The notes: a model not told the origin generated them from the letters alone. A stretch of DNA of 64,000 nt from Chloroflexi bacterium AL-N1 (GCA_013122435.1 WYDT01000021.1:62001-126000), one strand, 5' to 3'. Counted from the stretch's first letter, positions 1 to 7,612 are shown. Numbers and translations: made by a program.

Positions 1-309
1 CATCTCTCATGGGCCGATACGTATGCGGAAGCTTTAGAGAGTGCGCTGACGGAGTGGCCCAATGGTGGCATGAACTTTCCCAAACAGGATATTCGTTCCC
101 CCGAAGACTTTGCCGCGATGGCGAAACTTGTGCGTGCGGAGAATTTTGAGGGTCGCATGCTGATCTCGGAGCATTTGGATGAGCATCGAGAATACATTCA
201 GCGGTTTGTCGATCTGGGCTTTGATGAAATCCATGTTCACAATGTTGGTCGTAACCAGGAACAGTTTATCAAGGCTTTTAGTGAGCAGGTTATTGCTAAG
301 CTCAAGTAG
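1..309 (+). CDS. F420-dependent LLM-class oxidoreductase, C-terminal fragment
   Basis: The reading frame is open from base 1, so the gene begins upstream of the window; about 102 C-terminal residues are visible. The ending, with a FDEIHVHNVGRNQEQFIKAF stretch and a run of charged residues before the stop, matches the C-terminus of luciferase-like oxidoreductases of the G6PDH-related F420 family (TIGR03557 type). Such enzymes use coenzyme F420 in a TIM-barrel fold to transfer hydride to or from an organic substrate; the substrate cannot be read from this fragment. The next gene starts 16 bases downstream on the same strand and is also of an F420-linked family, so the two probably share a transcript. 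Confidence 0.8.
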   Translation, partial: HLSWADTYAEALESALTEWPNGGMNFPKQDIRSPEDFAAMAKLVRAENFEGRMLISEHLDEHREYIQRFVDLGFDEIHVHNVGRNQEQFIKAFSEQVIAKLK

Positions 310-324
310 CAACAAGGAGTACGT

Positions 325-732
325 GTGACAATCTCTATGTTAAGTGATGAAGCTCGCGCTATGTTGGGCGAAAAGCGTTTTGCAGTGCTGGCAACCCTCA
401 ATGATGATGGTACCCCTCATCTTTCGGTCATGTGGTACGAGTTGCAAGACGATGAAGTGCTAATGAATACCAAAGTTGGGCGTGTCAAAGAGCAGAACAT
501 GCGGCGTGAACCACGGATTTCGATCTGCATTGAGGATGACTACAACTACATTTCTATTTCTGGCACCGTACGCTTGATCGATGAGCAGGAGGTGGCTCAT
601 GCCGACATTCGTCATCTGGCTGAGCGCTACCACAATCCCGAACGTGCCGAAACGATGATGCAAAACATGTTCGCAAAAGAGCAACGCGTTACTATGCGTA
701 TGTCAATCGAGAAGGTGCTGGAACGGATTTGA
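325..732 (+). CDS. PPOX-class F420-dependent oxidoreductase
   Basis: A 135-aa protein of the pyridoxamine-5'-phosphate-oxidase-like split beta-barrel family (TIGR03618-like). The N-terminal LGEKRFAVLATLNDDGTPHL segment is the typical first strand pair, followed by VGRVKEQNMRREPRISI, the region that lines the cofactor pocket in this family. Known members bind F420, FMN or heme; F420 is likely here because the preceding gene is F420-linked and cofE lies in the same window. The start is GTG at 325, chosen because AAGGAG (314-319) precedes it at 5-nt spacing. The physiological substrate is unknown. Confidence 0.82.
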   Translation: MTISMLSDEARAMLGEKRFAVLATLNDDGTPHLSVMWYELQDDEVLMNTKVGRVKEQNMRREPRISICIEDDYNYISISGTVRLIDEQEVAHADIRHLAERYHNPERAETMMQNMFAKEQRVTMRMSIEKVLERI

Positions 733-738
733 GAGGTA

Positions 739-943
739 GACCTTTAGGGTCGGGATAAGGCATTTGGAAGGGGAAAAGCCTATAAGAGATGTAACTTGTG
801 GGGTAGACCCTTAGGGTTAATGTGATACACCCCGTAGAAAAGCGATTTACGCTGCCAGATTGGGAACCTTTAGGGTTGAAATAGGTTGTGTGGAAGGGCC
901 AAAACGCCTGAGGAAGGTATTTTGAAGGGCAACCTTTAGGGTC
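739..943. repeat. Degenerate ~66-bp tandem repeat with palindromic 13-mer core
   Basis: The intergenic stretch between the PPOX gene and the GNAT gene carries four copies of a near-palindromic 13-mer: GACCTTTAGGGTC (739-751), GACCCTTAGGGTT (806-818), AACCTTTAGGGTT (865-877) and AACCTTTAGGGTC (931-943). Start-to-start distances are 67, 59 and 66 bases. The sequence after copies 1 and 3 is also related (TGGAAGGG..AAAA.GCCT), so this is a diverged tandem repeat rather than four chance sites. No coding potential is evident. Role unknown: candidate repeated operator, a REP-like element or a minisatellite. Confidence 0.7.
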
Positions 944-960
944 TAGTAAGGAAACAAAGC

Positions 961-1476
961 ATGGCAGAACTGGTTCATCAACTTACTCTGATCGCACAAC
1001 TCGAGGATGTGATGCGATCAGAGTGTTCGCTTGCTCAGGGGTATCATGTGCGTCAAATAGAAGATAGAGATCGGCTAGGGCTGGCCGATCTTTATTTTGC
1101 TGTGTATCCCAGAGACATTGTGGCAGACGGAGCAGCGGCACACGCTGAAATGGAACAGACCTTTGCAGGTGCATACGGCCATCTTGACATAGCAGCCTCG
1201 CCTGTACTCTGGCACAACAACGTCATCATCGGCAGTGTTATAACGGTTGAGGTGGCGCCCTGGCCTGATACACCAGCAGGGCCATTTGTTATCGAGGTAA
1301 TGGTGCATCCGACACATCAGCGATTGGGTCTCGCAGCATACCTGATGCAGCAGGCAGCACACAATCTTATCGTACAAGGCAAGCAAACAATGGCTTTACG
1401 GGTAATGTCGGATAACATAGGAGCGCAAACTTTGTATGAGCAGTTAGGGTTTCACTGCTGGTCCGGTGCTGGCTAA
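961..1476 (+). CDS. GNAT family N-acetyltransferase
   Basis: A 171-aa single-domain acetyltransferase that would transfer acetyl from acetyl-CoA to an amine. The acetyl-CoA motif A is visible as VMVHPTHQRLGLAAYLM (about residues 112-128), and motif B as NIGAQTLYEQLGF near the C-terminus. The N-terminal half, which normally contacts the acceptor, gives no clue to substrate. ATG 961 is preceded by AAGGAA at a short distance. It directly follows the tandem repeat array, so the array lies in its promoter/leader region. It is probably a separate transcription unit from the upstream F420 genes. Confidence 0.82.
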   Translation: MAELVHQLTLIAQLEDVMRSECSLAQGYHVRQIEDRDRLGLADLYFAVYPRDIVADGAAAHAEMEQTFAGAYGHLDIAASPVLWHNNVIIGSVITVEVAPWPDTPAGPFVIEVMVHPTHQRLGLAAYLMQQAAHNLIVQGKQTMALRVMSDNIGAQTLYEQLGFHCWSGAG

Positions 1477-1501
1477 AGCATGCGCTTTTACTTGCTAAGG
1501 G

Positions 1502-1550
1502 TTGACAGATGAAAGTATAGCTGTTATGATTTCTACCAAATTGTAGGTAG
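1502..1550 (+). promoter_or_regulatory. Sigma70-type promoter with TetR-type operator
   Basis: TTGACA (1502-1507), a 17-nt spacer and TATGAT (1525-1530) form a near-consensus promoter. Immediately downstream lies CTACCAAATTGTAGGTAG (1533-1550), containing the inverted repeats CTAC..GTAG and CTACC..GGTAG and covering the expected transcription start. Almost the same sequence recurs before the MDR gene at 2160-2176, which marks it as the binding site of the TetR protein encoded between them. Occupancy would block initiation, giving autorepression. Confidence 0.75.
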
Positions 1551-1554
1551 TATT

Positions 1555-2142
1555 ATGGATGATCTTCCCAACAACAGCACCAGAGTTCGGATACTTGATG
1601 CGGCTGAAGCCCTGTTTTCCGCACGGGGCTTCGCAACAGTAACATTGCGTGATATTGCCAATGTGGTTGGTATGCGCCATGCATCACTCTATTACTATGT
1701 ACCTGGTGGAAAAGAGCAACTCTATATTGAAGTTATGGAACGCAACTTTAAGCGTCATCGCACTGGTCTGGAACAGGCGATTACATCAGCGGGGCAAGAT
1801 ATCCGCACCCAGTTACATGGAGTTGCGCATTGGTTGGTTACGCAACCTCCTATTGATGTTACACGTATGCATCAGGCAGATATGCTGGCATTGGAACAGG
1901 CGCAGGCTGAACAGCTTATGGTTTTGGCATATGACAGTTTGCGTACACCGATTGTGGCTGCTATTAATCGTGCTGTAGCAGCTGGTGTGATTCATGTTCC
2001 TGAGCCAAATCTGGCAGCTATGGGTCTGATTAGCCTGATCGAGAGTGTTCATGCCATTCCTGCAGCATATCAGACACTGCCACTTGAACAGGTTGCTCAG
2101 CAACTGGTTGATATGCTATTCGATGGTTGGCGAGTTCGCTGA
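1555..2142 (+). CDS. TetR family transcriptional repressor
   Basis: A 195-aa regulator. Residues about 8-55 form the TetR helix-turn-helix (ILDAAEALFSARGFATVTLRDIA followed by VGMRHASLYYYV); the rest is a helical ligand/dimer domain of no recognised subfamily. It presumably represses its own promoter and the downstream MDR reductase, because near-identical palindromes (CTACCAAAT-TGTAG and CTACCAAATAGTAG) lie before both genes. The start at ATG 1555 is only about 18 bases after the predicted transcription start and lacks a clear Shine-Dalgarno sequence, so it may be translated from a very short leader. The ligand is likely to be a compound handled by the adjacent reductase. Confidence 0.85.
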   Translation: MDDLPNNSTRVRILDAAEALFSARGFATVTLRDIANVVGMRHASLYYYVPGGKEQLYIEVMERNFKRHRTGLEQAITSAGQDIRTQLHGVAHWLVTQPPIDVTRMHQADMLALEQAQAEQLMVLAYDSLRTPIVAAINRAVAAGVIHVPEPNLAAMGLISLIESVHAIPAAYQTLPLEQVAQQLVDMLFDGWRVR

Positions 2143-2159
2143 TTTTTTGTGTATAAATT

Positions 2160-2180
2160 CTACCAAATAGTAGGTATAAT
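2160..2180 (+). promoter_or_regulatory. Second TetR-type operator overlapping a -10 box
   Basis: CTACCAAATAGTAGGTA (2160-2176) matches the site at 1533-1549 at 16 of 17 positions, including the CTAC..GTAG inverted repeat. It overlaps TATAAT (2175-2180), a perfect -10 hexamer, though no good -35 lies at the usual spacing. Repressor bound here would occlude RNA polymerase. This is the main evidence that the TetR protein controls the MDR gene at 2209. Confidence 0.7.
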
Positions 2181-2208
2181 AGATAATATATGAAAGGATC
2201 AGAATCAG

Positions 2209-3231
2209 ATGGAATTAACCATGCGTGCTGTTGCTTTTCGACGTTATGGTCCGGCGGATGTTCTAGAGTCATTAGTATTGCCACGACCATCAGTTAGGCC
2301 CGACTCTATACTTATTCGTGTTGCTGCTGCGGCAGTCAATCCGGCTGACTGGCGGCTTCGTGATGGGCAGTTCCGCTTGGCTATGCGACTCAGGTTCCCT
2401 TTTATTCCTGGTTCAGATGTAGCAGGGATTGTTGAGTCAGTGGGTCCAGCGGTTTCACGATTTCAGCCTGGAGATGCTGTGTATGCAATGATACCCACCA
2501 TGATGGGTGGAGGGTATGCAGAATATGTGGCGGTGTCTGAGCAGTATGTAGCGCTGGCACCGCGTCATCTCTCTCTCGGAAATACGGCAGGTGTACCATT
2601 AGCAGCGCTGACCGCATTGCAGGGACTGCGGGATCGAGCACGCCTTCAGGCAGGGCAGCAGGTACTGGTATATGGTGCCTCAGGTGGAGTTGGCTCATTT
2701 GCGGTGCAGATTGCTAAAGCAATGGGAGCTAGTGTCACTGCGGCGACCAGTAGCCGGAATGCAGTACTGGTTCAGAATCTTGGTGCCGACACTGTTATAG
2801 ATTACACACAGCATTCCTTCTCCGAGGCAGCCCAGCGGTTCGATCTGATTTTTGATGCAGTCAATGTACTTTCGTTCAGACATATATTGCCGTCCCTGAA
2901 CCCATATGGTGTTTTTGTTACGGTCAATCCCTTTATTGAAAAACTATCACCGGGGTGGTTAGCTTCTTTCCGACGGGGCAAACGGCTAAGGTCTGTTTTT
3001 GTACAACCAGGGGGAGCTGATCTCGATTGCCTGAGCCGTTGGCTTGATGTTGATCAGATACGCCCTTTGATTGATCAACGCTATCCGTTGACTGATGCTG
3101 CGGAAGCACACCGTTACAGTGCTACCGGACGTGTACGGGGAAAACTTGTACTGATAGTCAATAAGCAACTTGCTGAAATAGTGGTTGCTCAGTCAACTCT
3201 CCCGATAGAAGAGACTTCTGTGTCGCTGTGA
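2209..3231 (+). CDS. NAD(P)-dependent MDR reductase (quinone oxidoreductase-like)
   Basis: A 340-aa zinc-independent medium-chain dehydrogenase/reductase. The N-terminal GroES-like domain contains the VNPADWRLRDG and FIPGSDVAGIVESVG signatures; the Rossmann domain shows YGASGGVGSFAVQIAK at about residues 155-170 followed by ATSSRN, which suggests NADPH preference. No structural-zinc cysteine quartet is present. Such enzymes reduce quinones, enones or reactive carbonyls in the cytosol. ATG 2209 has GAAAGGA upstream; ATG 2221 (MRAVAF) is an alternative. A TetR operator in its promoter implies induction by a small molecule, plausibly its own electrophilic substrate. Confidence 0.85.
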   Translation: MELTMRAVAFRRYGPADVLESLVLPRPSVRPDSILIRVAAAAVNPADWRLRDGQFRLAMRLRFPFIPGSDVAGIVESVGPAVSRFQPGDAVYAMIPTMMGGGYAEYVAVSEQYVALAPRHLSLGNTAGVPLAALTALQGLRDRARLQAGQQVLVYGASGGVGSFAVQIAKAMGASVTAATSSRNAVLVQNLGADTVIDYTQHSFSEAAQRFDLIFDAVNVLSFRHILPSLNPYGVFVTVNPFIEKLSPGWLASFRRGKRLRSVFVQPGGADLDCLSRWLDVDQIRPLIDQRYPLTDAAEAHRYSATGRVRGKLVLIVNKQLAEIVVAQSTLPIEETSVSL

Positions 3232-3280
3232 TCGAAGCCTTTACCATTTGTATCGACAACAGAGCGGTAAAAGCTTCGAT
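3231..3280. terminator. Long hairpin between convergent genes
   Basis: ATCGAAGCCTTTACC (3231-3245) pairs with GGTAAAAGCTTCGAT (3266-3280) with a single mismatch over 15 bp and a 20-nt loop. It begins on the stop codon of the MDR gene and lies just before the end of the minus-strand stress-protein gene. There is no U-tract, so it may be a bidirectional transcript-end stabiliser rather than a textbook intrinsic terminator. Confidence 0.5.
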
Positions 3281-3290
3281 GGGGCACCGA

Positions 3291-3839
3291 TTATAATGTT
3301 CGTGCGTAGTGAGTAACTTGTGTTGCATGATGTTGGCGCAGTATACTACTGGTTTGTTCAGCAGATGTGATATCAGGGACGCGAACCGCTACCACAATCC
3401 CACCTGAGCGAATAGCTTCTTCATATGCTTCTGCTTGCTCTGTGGGGATACCGAGTCCAGCAAATGTCCCGATCAATCCACCAAGTGCACTGCCTACAAC
3501 TGCCCCTGAAGTAGTTGTCAGTACTGCCGCGAGTGGCCCCGCTGCAAGAATAGGACCAACACCAGGTACTGTTAATGCTGCCAGGCCAGCCAGACCACCT
3601 ATGGCTGCTCCAACTGCAAGACCTGTCACCATGCCTTTGTTTGCTTCTGTATGATCAGCATCGAACTCAGGAGCGCTACCTTCGGGTTGCATAAGGACTG
3701 ATATATCGTCAGATGTATATCCGTCCTTGTGTAACTGTTGTGTTACGGTTTCCACGTTATTGGTATTTTCAAAAATACCAATAACGGTATATCCAACCTG
3801 AATGTCAACAGTTTTATCATTAGTATTCACCTTATTCAT
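3291..3839 (-). CDS. General-stress-type protein with glycine-zipper core
   Basis: A 182-aa protein. Residues about 17-50 (VGYTVIGIFENTNNVETV.. then DISVLM) resemble the YflT/GsiB-neighbour 'heat-induced stress protein' domain found in many soil bacteria. The middle, about residues 70-125, is rich in Gly/Ala (TGLAVGAAIGGLAGLAALTV, later VVGSALGGLIGTFAGLGI), a glycine-zipper that may associate with membranes or form oligomers. The C-terminal segment YEEAIRSGGIVVAVRV is typical for the family. No enzymatic motif is seen. ATG 3839 is preceded by GGAAAGTGG. Probably stress induced by family analogy; nothing in the sequence shows how. Confidence 0.7.
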   Translation of the reverse strand: MNKVNTNDKTVDIQVGYTVIGIFENTNNVETVTQQLHKDGYTSDDISVLMQPEGSAPEFDADHTEANKGMVTGLAVGAAIGGLAGLAALTVPGVGPILAAGPLAAVLTTTSGAVVGSALGGLIGTFAGLGIPTEQAEAYEEAIRSGGIVVAVRVPDITSAEQTSSILRQHHATQVTHYARTL

Positions 3840-3973
3840 ACATTATCCACTTTCCATAAGATACAACTCTAGACTGATCTTCCATTGTTGCAAAATGCGT
3901 ACCATTTTATGGTTGTCTAACACCACATATACTTATTCAAAACATCCTGGGCAAGACAGCAACAGGAAAATAT

Positions 3974-4440
3974 ATGTATTTAAGTGACATTACCACCCAT
4001 AACGAGCACCTTGTCAACATGATCTATCCTGGTGATATTGAAAAATACTGGGTACACTACAATTCCCACTGGGACAAAATAGCCAGAAAAAAGAGGATAT
4101 CGAGTGCAAACTTGTTTATAGAAGAGATGAAGATGTTGAACCAATTGGCATTGTTGCATATGGCGCATACTATAAGGATGAAGCATTAACTATGTCAGTG
4201 TCAGGATGGTATGAACTTATTCACTTGGTTATTGATAAAAAACATCAACGGAAAGGGTATGGCGAAGCAGTGATATGCTTGATGATAGAAATATTGCAAC
4301 ATAAACTCGATTGTCAAGAGATCGTCATTGCCTATAATCCTAAAAACGTAGGCGCGAGAAGGTTGTATCAAAAACTCGGGTTTGTTGAGTTTGACTACAA
4401 TTATGATGGTGATCCTTTAATGAAATTACAGCGAAGTTAG
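3974..4440 (+). pseudogene. GNAT acetyltransferase split by a -1 frameshift
   Basis: Two consecutive frames together make one GNAT protein of about 155 residues. The first frame runs from ATG 3974 to 4189; the homologous continuation (EDIECKLVYRRDEDVEPIGI, then WYELIHLVIDKKHQRKGYGE, and NVGARRLYQKLGFVEFDY) is in the -1 frame and ends at 4440. The crossover falls on A AAA AAG (4087-4093): slipping back one base after AAG gives GAG GAT ATC GAG. The motif A Q/R-x-x-G-x-G/A and motif B segments resemble BltD/spermidine acetyltransferases. It may be a one-base deletion, a sequencing error in the A6 run, or programmed frameshifting. Translation starts after CAGGAAAA. Confidence 0.72.
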
Positions 4441-4544
4441 TTGTGCTTCAAGATATATCATCCAGCCATTGCGCTATCACGTATTCATGGGTGCATCCAT
4501 GTATATGATTGTATTGACATACCTAAATGATAGGAGTATTAACC

Positions 4545-4829
4545 ATGGCAAAGGCTACCTGGAATGATGTTGTCCTGGCTGAAAGTGATCAGGGCGTGGT
4601 CGTTGAAGGAAACTATTATTTTCCGCCAGATTCGATCAACCGTGAATACTTTAAGGAGAGCGCCAAACATACGACATGCCCCTGGAAGGGTGTCGCCAGT
4701 TACTACACCATTGAGGCGAATGGTGAGCAGAATGTTGATGCAGCCTGGTACTATCCTGAGACAAAGGATGCAGCGAACAATATCAAGGGCCATGTGGCGT
4801 TTGGATCAGGTGTCAAAGTTGAGCGGTAG
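4545..4829 (+). CDS. DUF427 domain protein
   Basis: A 94-aa protein consisting of one DUF427 domain: MAKATWNDVVLAESDQG, YYFPPDSINREYF, HTTCPWKGVASYY and DAAWYYPETKDAA are the conserved blocks of this small beta-rich family. It is widespread in actinobacteria, Chloroflexota and fungi; the function is not established. ATG 4545 is chosen over an upstream in-frame ATG (4527) because TAGGAG (4531-4536) sits 8 nt before 4545 and the family begins at MAKATW. It appears to be a single-gene unit, followed by convergent F420-type genes on the other strand. Confidence 0.85.
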   Translation: MAKATWNDVVLAESDQGVVVEGNYYFPPDSINREYFKESAKHTTCPWKGVASYYTIEANGEQNVDAAWYYPETKDAANNIKGHVAFGSGVKVER

Positions 4830-4886
4830 TTTCATTGGGTTATCAGGGCGTATGTATGTGCGCCCTGACCTTCTTTCCTAAACATG

Positions 4887-5315
4887 CTACGATGGGTTGT
4901 GTGATCCCCAGGCAACCACCGATGTCGGGCGAATGGCGATAACCGGCTGTTCGTGGATGGGCATTGTACGGTATTGCTGATAACGATCTCGCAACAACTC
5001 AATCGCTGCTGTATGTTCAGCATCTCCTATCTCAACAAGTGCTGCATCTCCACGAATCATGACATACGCCAGTTCGTTCCAATCCTCACTGTAGTGATCC
5101 AGCACCAGTGCTACGTTGGGATTTTCCAGCAAATTCCGAATGCGTTTGAGTTGGCGTGGTGCGACGCGCTTGGGTTTGGCATCCAACGCAATGTAGATCG
5201 ATATACCATCACACGCAAAACACACAGGTATTATGTGAGGTATTCCAGCAGCATCGGCAGTCGCGAATCGGCCTACCCGCTGCGATTCGATAAAGTTCAA
5301 ATGATTATTGAGCAT
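4887..5315 (-). CDS. PPOX-class F420-dependent protein (Rv0121-like)
   Basis: A 142-aa split beta-barrel protein of the TIGR03668 type. Visible blocks are NFIESQRVGRFATADAAGIPHI at the N-terminus, DAKPKRVAPRQLKRIRNLLENP in the middle (cofactor-contacting), and DHYSEDWNELAYVMIRGDAALV. Known relatives bind F420. The frame extends upstream to a TTG at 5363 inside the preceding gene; ATG 5315 gives the usual family length and is preferred although its Shine-Dalgarno is weak. It follows the Ddn-like gene at 5338-5712 with close spacing, so both are probably co-transcribed as an F420-dependent pair. Confidence 0.8.
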   Translation of the reverse strand: MLNNHLNFIESQRVGRFATADAAGIPHIIPVCFACDGISIYIALDAKPKRVAPRQLKRIRNLLENPNVALVLDHYSEDWNELAYVMIRGDAALVEIGDAEHTAAIELLRDRYQQYRTMPIHEQPVIAIRPTSVVAWGSHNPS

Positions 5316-5337
5316 ATGTGTGACTGTACTGTGCTTA

Positions 5338-5712
5338 TTATTCCAGGTATAGATCAATCGCAACAGCCAGCGCTGTTCGCCCCCAGCTGCTCAGGTCTTT
5401 GTTCTCGCCCGGTTGATACTTGCCAACAACCAGATGACGTGCCAGTGCATCTTCTTCCTGATCACCAATAACCCGTGCGTGACCCTTAAAATGCTGTTGG
5501 TCGATCCGCACAGTTACTGCGGGTCTGCGCTGCAGATTTTTCACCCAATCGGCACGGTCTCGTGCGCCGGAGAGCATATACAGGGTATGGTCATTCATTA
5601 CAAACCAGATCTCAATCGTATGTGGTCGACCGCTGATGCGTCCTGTGGTAGTCAAATAACAAAAGTCCTCGTTTGCGAGTGCCATTATATTGATTGACAT
5701 AATATCTTTCAA
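5338..5712 (-). CDS. Ddn-like deazaflavin-dependent nitroreductase/quinone reductase
   Basis: A 124-aa protein of the DUF385/Ddn family: FCYLTTTGRISGRPHTIEIW at about residues 17-36, LYMLSGARDRADWVKNL at about 43-60 and AVTVRIDQQHFKGHARVI form the typical split-barrel core. Family members use reduced F420 to reduce quinones and nitro compounds at the membrane or in the cytosol. It lacks the extended N-terminal amphipathic helix of mycobacterial Ddn. ATG may be at 5712 or at 5700 (MSINIM). It lies just upstream of another F420-type PPOX gene, consistent with an F420 redox mini-operon. Confidence 0.78.
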   Translation of the reverse strand: MKDIMSINIMALANEDFCYLTTTGRISGRPHTIEIWFVMNDHTLYMLSGARDRADWVKNLQRRPAVTVRIDQQHFKGHARVIGDQEEDALARHLVVGKYQPGENKDLSSWGRTALAVAIDLYLE

Positions 5713-5852
5713 GTATATGTTTAATGAGCTATGTTATTCGTAATGATAGCTTACTCTAAACACAGAAGCATTGATCTTTTGAACAGGTAAGGTCAGGGAA
5801 AAAGGAGTGCATGGCGGCGTCATCGTCGCCGTGCAAACCAGAACTGAGTGGA

Positions 5853-6584
5853 TTAGCGCTCGATACGATGATAGATTTCGGCTAACGGCATTCCGTATTC
5901 TTTGCCCATTTCAGCAGAGCGTTCACGCAGCATACGGTCAATCTCGTCGAAGTGTGCCGCGACCTGGCTCGTATGGGCGCGTAGTGCCTTCAGCTTGCGA
6001 TCAATCGTTGCTGAAATGTCGACGGCGTAGTTGATCATTGGTGCACCAACGATGTAAATGTCTTTTACGATGTGTGGCTTTAGTCCTTCCTGAAGGAGTT
6101 CGGGAAAGTCCCATGGGTTTTGTGATGCCGGATAGATCGCTGAGAGGGCGGACTGCCCGGCTGCCAGGTGATCTGAGTGCTGACGTGGGATGGAGAGTAC
6201 CTGTTCCCATACGCGATCTGGCGAAGGGCAAATGACCCGTGTGGGCCGATACTGCCGCAACAGCCGCACCAGGTCGCGTCGCAGTTCAATTGATGGTTGT
6301 AATTGCCCATCGGTATAGTCGAGAAACACCATGTCTTTGACACCAAGAATATCGCATGCTGCTCGTTGCTCGACTTTGCGTGTGGCAATCACTTTTTGGC
6401 GTGCGGCTGGACCAACGTCGCTGGTGCCATCGGGGCCGCCACCTGACCCGTCGGTGCACACAACATAGTGTACGTCCCAGCCATCTGCTACCCATGTCGC
6501 AACAGTTCCGGCACTCCCAAATTCAGCGTCGTCGGGGTGTGCCATAATGACCATGGCGACTTTTGGTTGTTCCTGATCGGTCAT
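5853..6584 (-). CDS. PIG-L family N-deacetylase
   Basis: A 243-aa zinc deacetylase of the LmbE/PIG-L family. AHPDDAEF at about residues 15-22 is the first metal-binding block; RQHSDHLAAG at about 138-147 provides the second His cluster; D and H positions between them fit the family. Members remove acetyl from N-acetylglucosamine-type substrates (MshB in mycothiol, BshB in bacillithiol, GlcNAc-PI deacetylase). No mycothiol or bacillithiol partner is next to it, so I do not assign a pathway. Cytosolic; no signal peptide. It is the last gene of a minus-strand series starting near 10.4 kb, 141 bases after the ThiF gene. Confidence 0.85.
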   Translation of the reverse strand: MTDQEQPKVAMVIMAHPDDAEFGSAGTVATWVADGWDVHYVVCTDGSGGGPDGTSDVGPAARQKVIATRKVEQRAACDILGVKDMVFLDYTDGQLQPSIELRRDLVRLLRQYRPTRVICPSPDRVWEQVLSIPRQHSDHLAAGQSALSAIYPASQNPWDFPELLQEGLKPHIVKDIYIVGAPMINYAVDISATIDRKLKALRAHTSQVAAHFDEIDRMLRERSAEMGKEYGMPLAEIYHRIER

Positions 6585-6725
6585 TGTCCTGACAATCCTT
6601 TCCTATATAACATAGATGCTTTGTTGCCGTGTCATCTTCTCTCTCATTGTACACCTTTGTCGAATACGTTTACGCATCTTGTCTATATCAGGATCTGCTT
6701 TGCTTGTATGGTCAGTTTTTGCTGA

Positions 6726-7382
6726 TTATGTTTCCTGGTTTATGACCAGACGAAGATCGCGTAGGGTAAACTCAAAGTCGGCCCGATGGCCCCCGAGCAG
6801 ATATCGTACCAATACTTCAGCACCAGCTGCAACAACGAGTAATGCCAGCGGACGCGTCAATGGATAATCGCATTCGTCTGGTTGATTAGTGGTTGACTGC
6901 TGTTCGTTGGTAGGTACCACATAGCGATCATCCCACAGGCCGCAGCCATAATCGCCGTTAGGACCCAGTGCGATGTGGAGACATGGCACACCTAGTCTGG
7001 TTGCAGCATCGGCTACTGCACCACGGGAGGGCAAATTGTCGAAAGCATCGATGACCACCACACTGCCCTTGAGCAGTGCCTTGGCGTTGTCTGGTGTAAG
7101 CTCATTATGCTTGGGTTCGACGCGTGCACCTACCGCACGGTAGAGGGCATTGGCGAGCACCCGAGTCTTGGGGGCACCAACGTCTTGTTGAGTCCAGGGT
7201 TGTGTTGAGAGGTTGTGCGCCTCGATGCGGTCGCGGTCGATGATGCGTAACTGCGTGAAGCCCGTGCGGGCGAGGGTTTCGGCCAGGTTGGCGCCCAGCG
7301 CACCTGCACCACAGATCGTGATCTGACGATCAGCGATGGATGCGATGTTACGATATTGTGTTTCGTGCAGAAAAAAGGTCAT
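6726..7382 (-). CDS. ThiF/E1-like adenylating protein
   Basis: A 218-aa Rossmann-fold protein of the ThiF/MoeB/HesA superfamily. ICGAGALGANLAE (about residues 22-34) is the nucleotide loop, RIIDRDRIEAHNLSTQPW holds the conserved Asp and Asn, DVGAPKTRVLA carries the Lys/Arg contacts, and VVVIDAFDNLPSR is the family D-x-x-D region. The usual zinc CxxC pairs are absent, so it is a minimal E1-like domain. Such enzymes adenylate a C-terminal Gly of a ubiquitin-like or sulfur-carrier protein, or modify peptides; no carrier is encoded next door. ATG 7382 (MTFFLHE) follows GAAAGGAAAAGAG, hence preferred over an upstream ATG at 7424. Confidence 0.75.
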   Translation of the reverse strand: MTFFLHETQYRNIASIADRQITICGAGALGANLAETLARTGFTQLRIIDRDRIEAHNLSTQPWTQQDVGAPKTRVLANALYRAVGARVEPKHNELTPDNAKALLKGSVVVIDAFDNLPSRGAVADAATRLGVPCLHIALGPNGDYGCGLWDDRYVVPTNEQQSTTNQPDECDYPLTRPLALLVVAAGAEVLVRYLLGGHRADFEFTLRDLRLVINQET

Positions 7383-7550
7383 GCTCTTTTCCTTTCTTTG
7401 ACTAGGTTTAACGCAGAGATGCAAAGATGTAGAGGCGCAGAGGAGATAAAAACGGCTTATTGTGATACTATTTCTGTGGTGTTTTGCATTAAGTTAAAGA
7501 GGTGGTTTTATGTTTGGTGAACGAGTTGGTGCACAGGCAAGCCGTCATAT

Positions 7551-7580
7551 GTTGGGGCCGCCCCGCGTGGTGGCCCCAAC
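7551..7580. terminator. GC-rich hairpin downstream of the metallopeptidase gene
   Basis: GTTGGGGCC (7551-7559) and GGCCCCAAC (7572-7580) form a perfect 9-bp stem around a 12-nt loop. It lies 33 bases past the stop of the minus-strand gene ending at 7613. No T-run follows, so it could reduce read-through or protect the mRNA end before the ThiF gene rather than terminate fully. Confidence 0.4.
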
Positions 7581-7612
7581 CCAACGAGAAATTTACGCTT
7601 AACCCTTTATAC

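Noticed and set aside
739..943. The 13-mer repeats as a CRISPR array
   Set aside because: Repeats are too short and imperfect, and spacers are themselves partly repeated; no cas genes are present.
3367..3654. 95-codon plus-strand frame opposite the glycine-zipper gene
   Set aside because: Antisense shadow of the Gly/Ala-rich segment, which reads as a Pro/Ala-rich chain without any features.
4514..4519. TTGACA upstream of the DUF427 gene as a promoter
   Set aside because: A -10 at normal spacing would fall after the ribosome-binding site.
5853..6584. Calling the PIG-L protein MshB and the tandem-GNAT protein MshD as a mycothiol pathway
   Set aside because: MshA and MshC are not in the window, and both families have many other functions.
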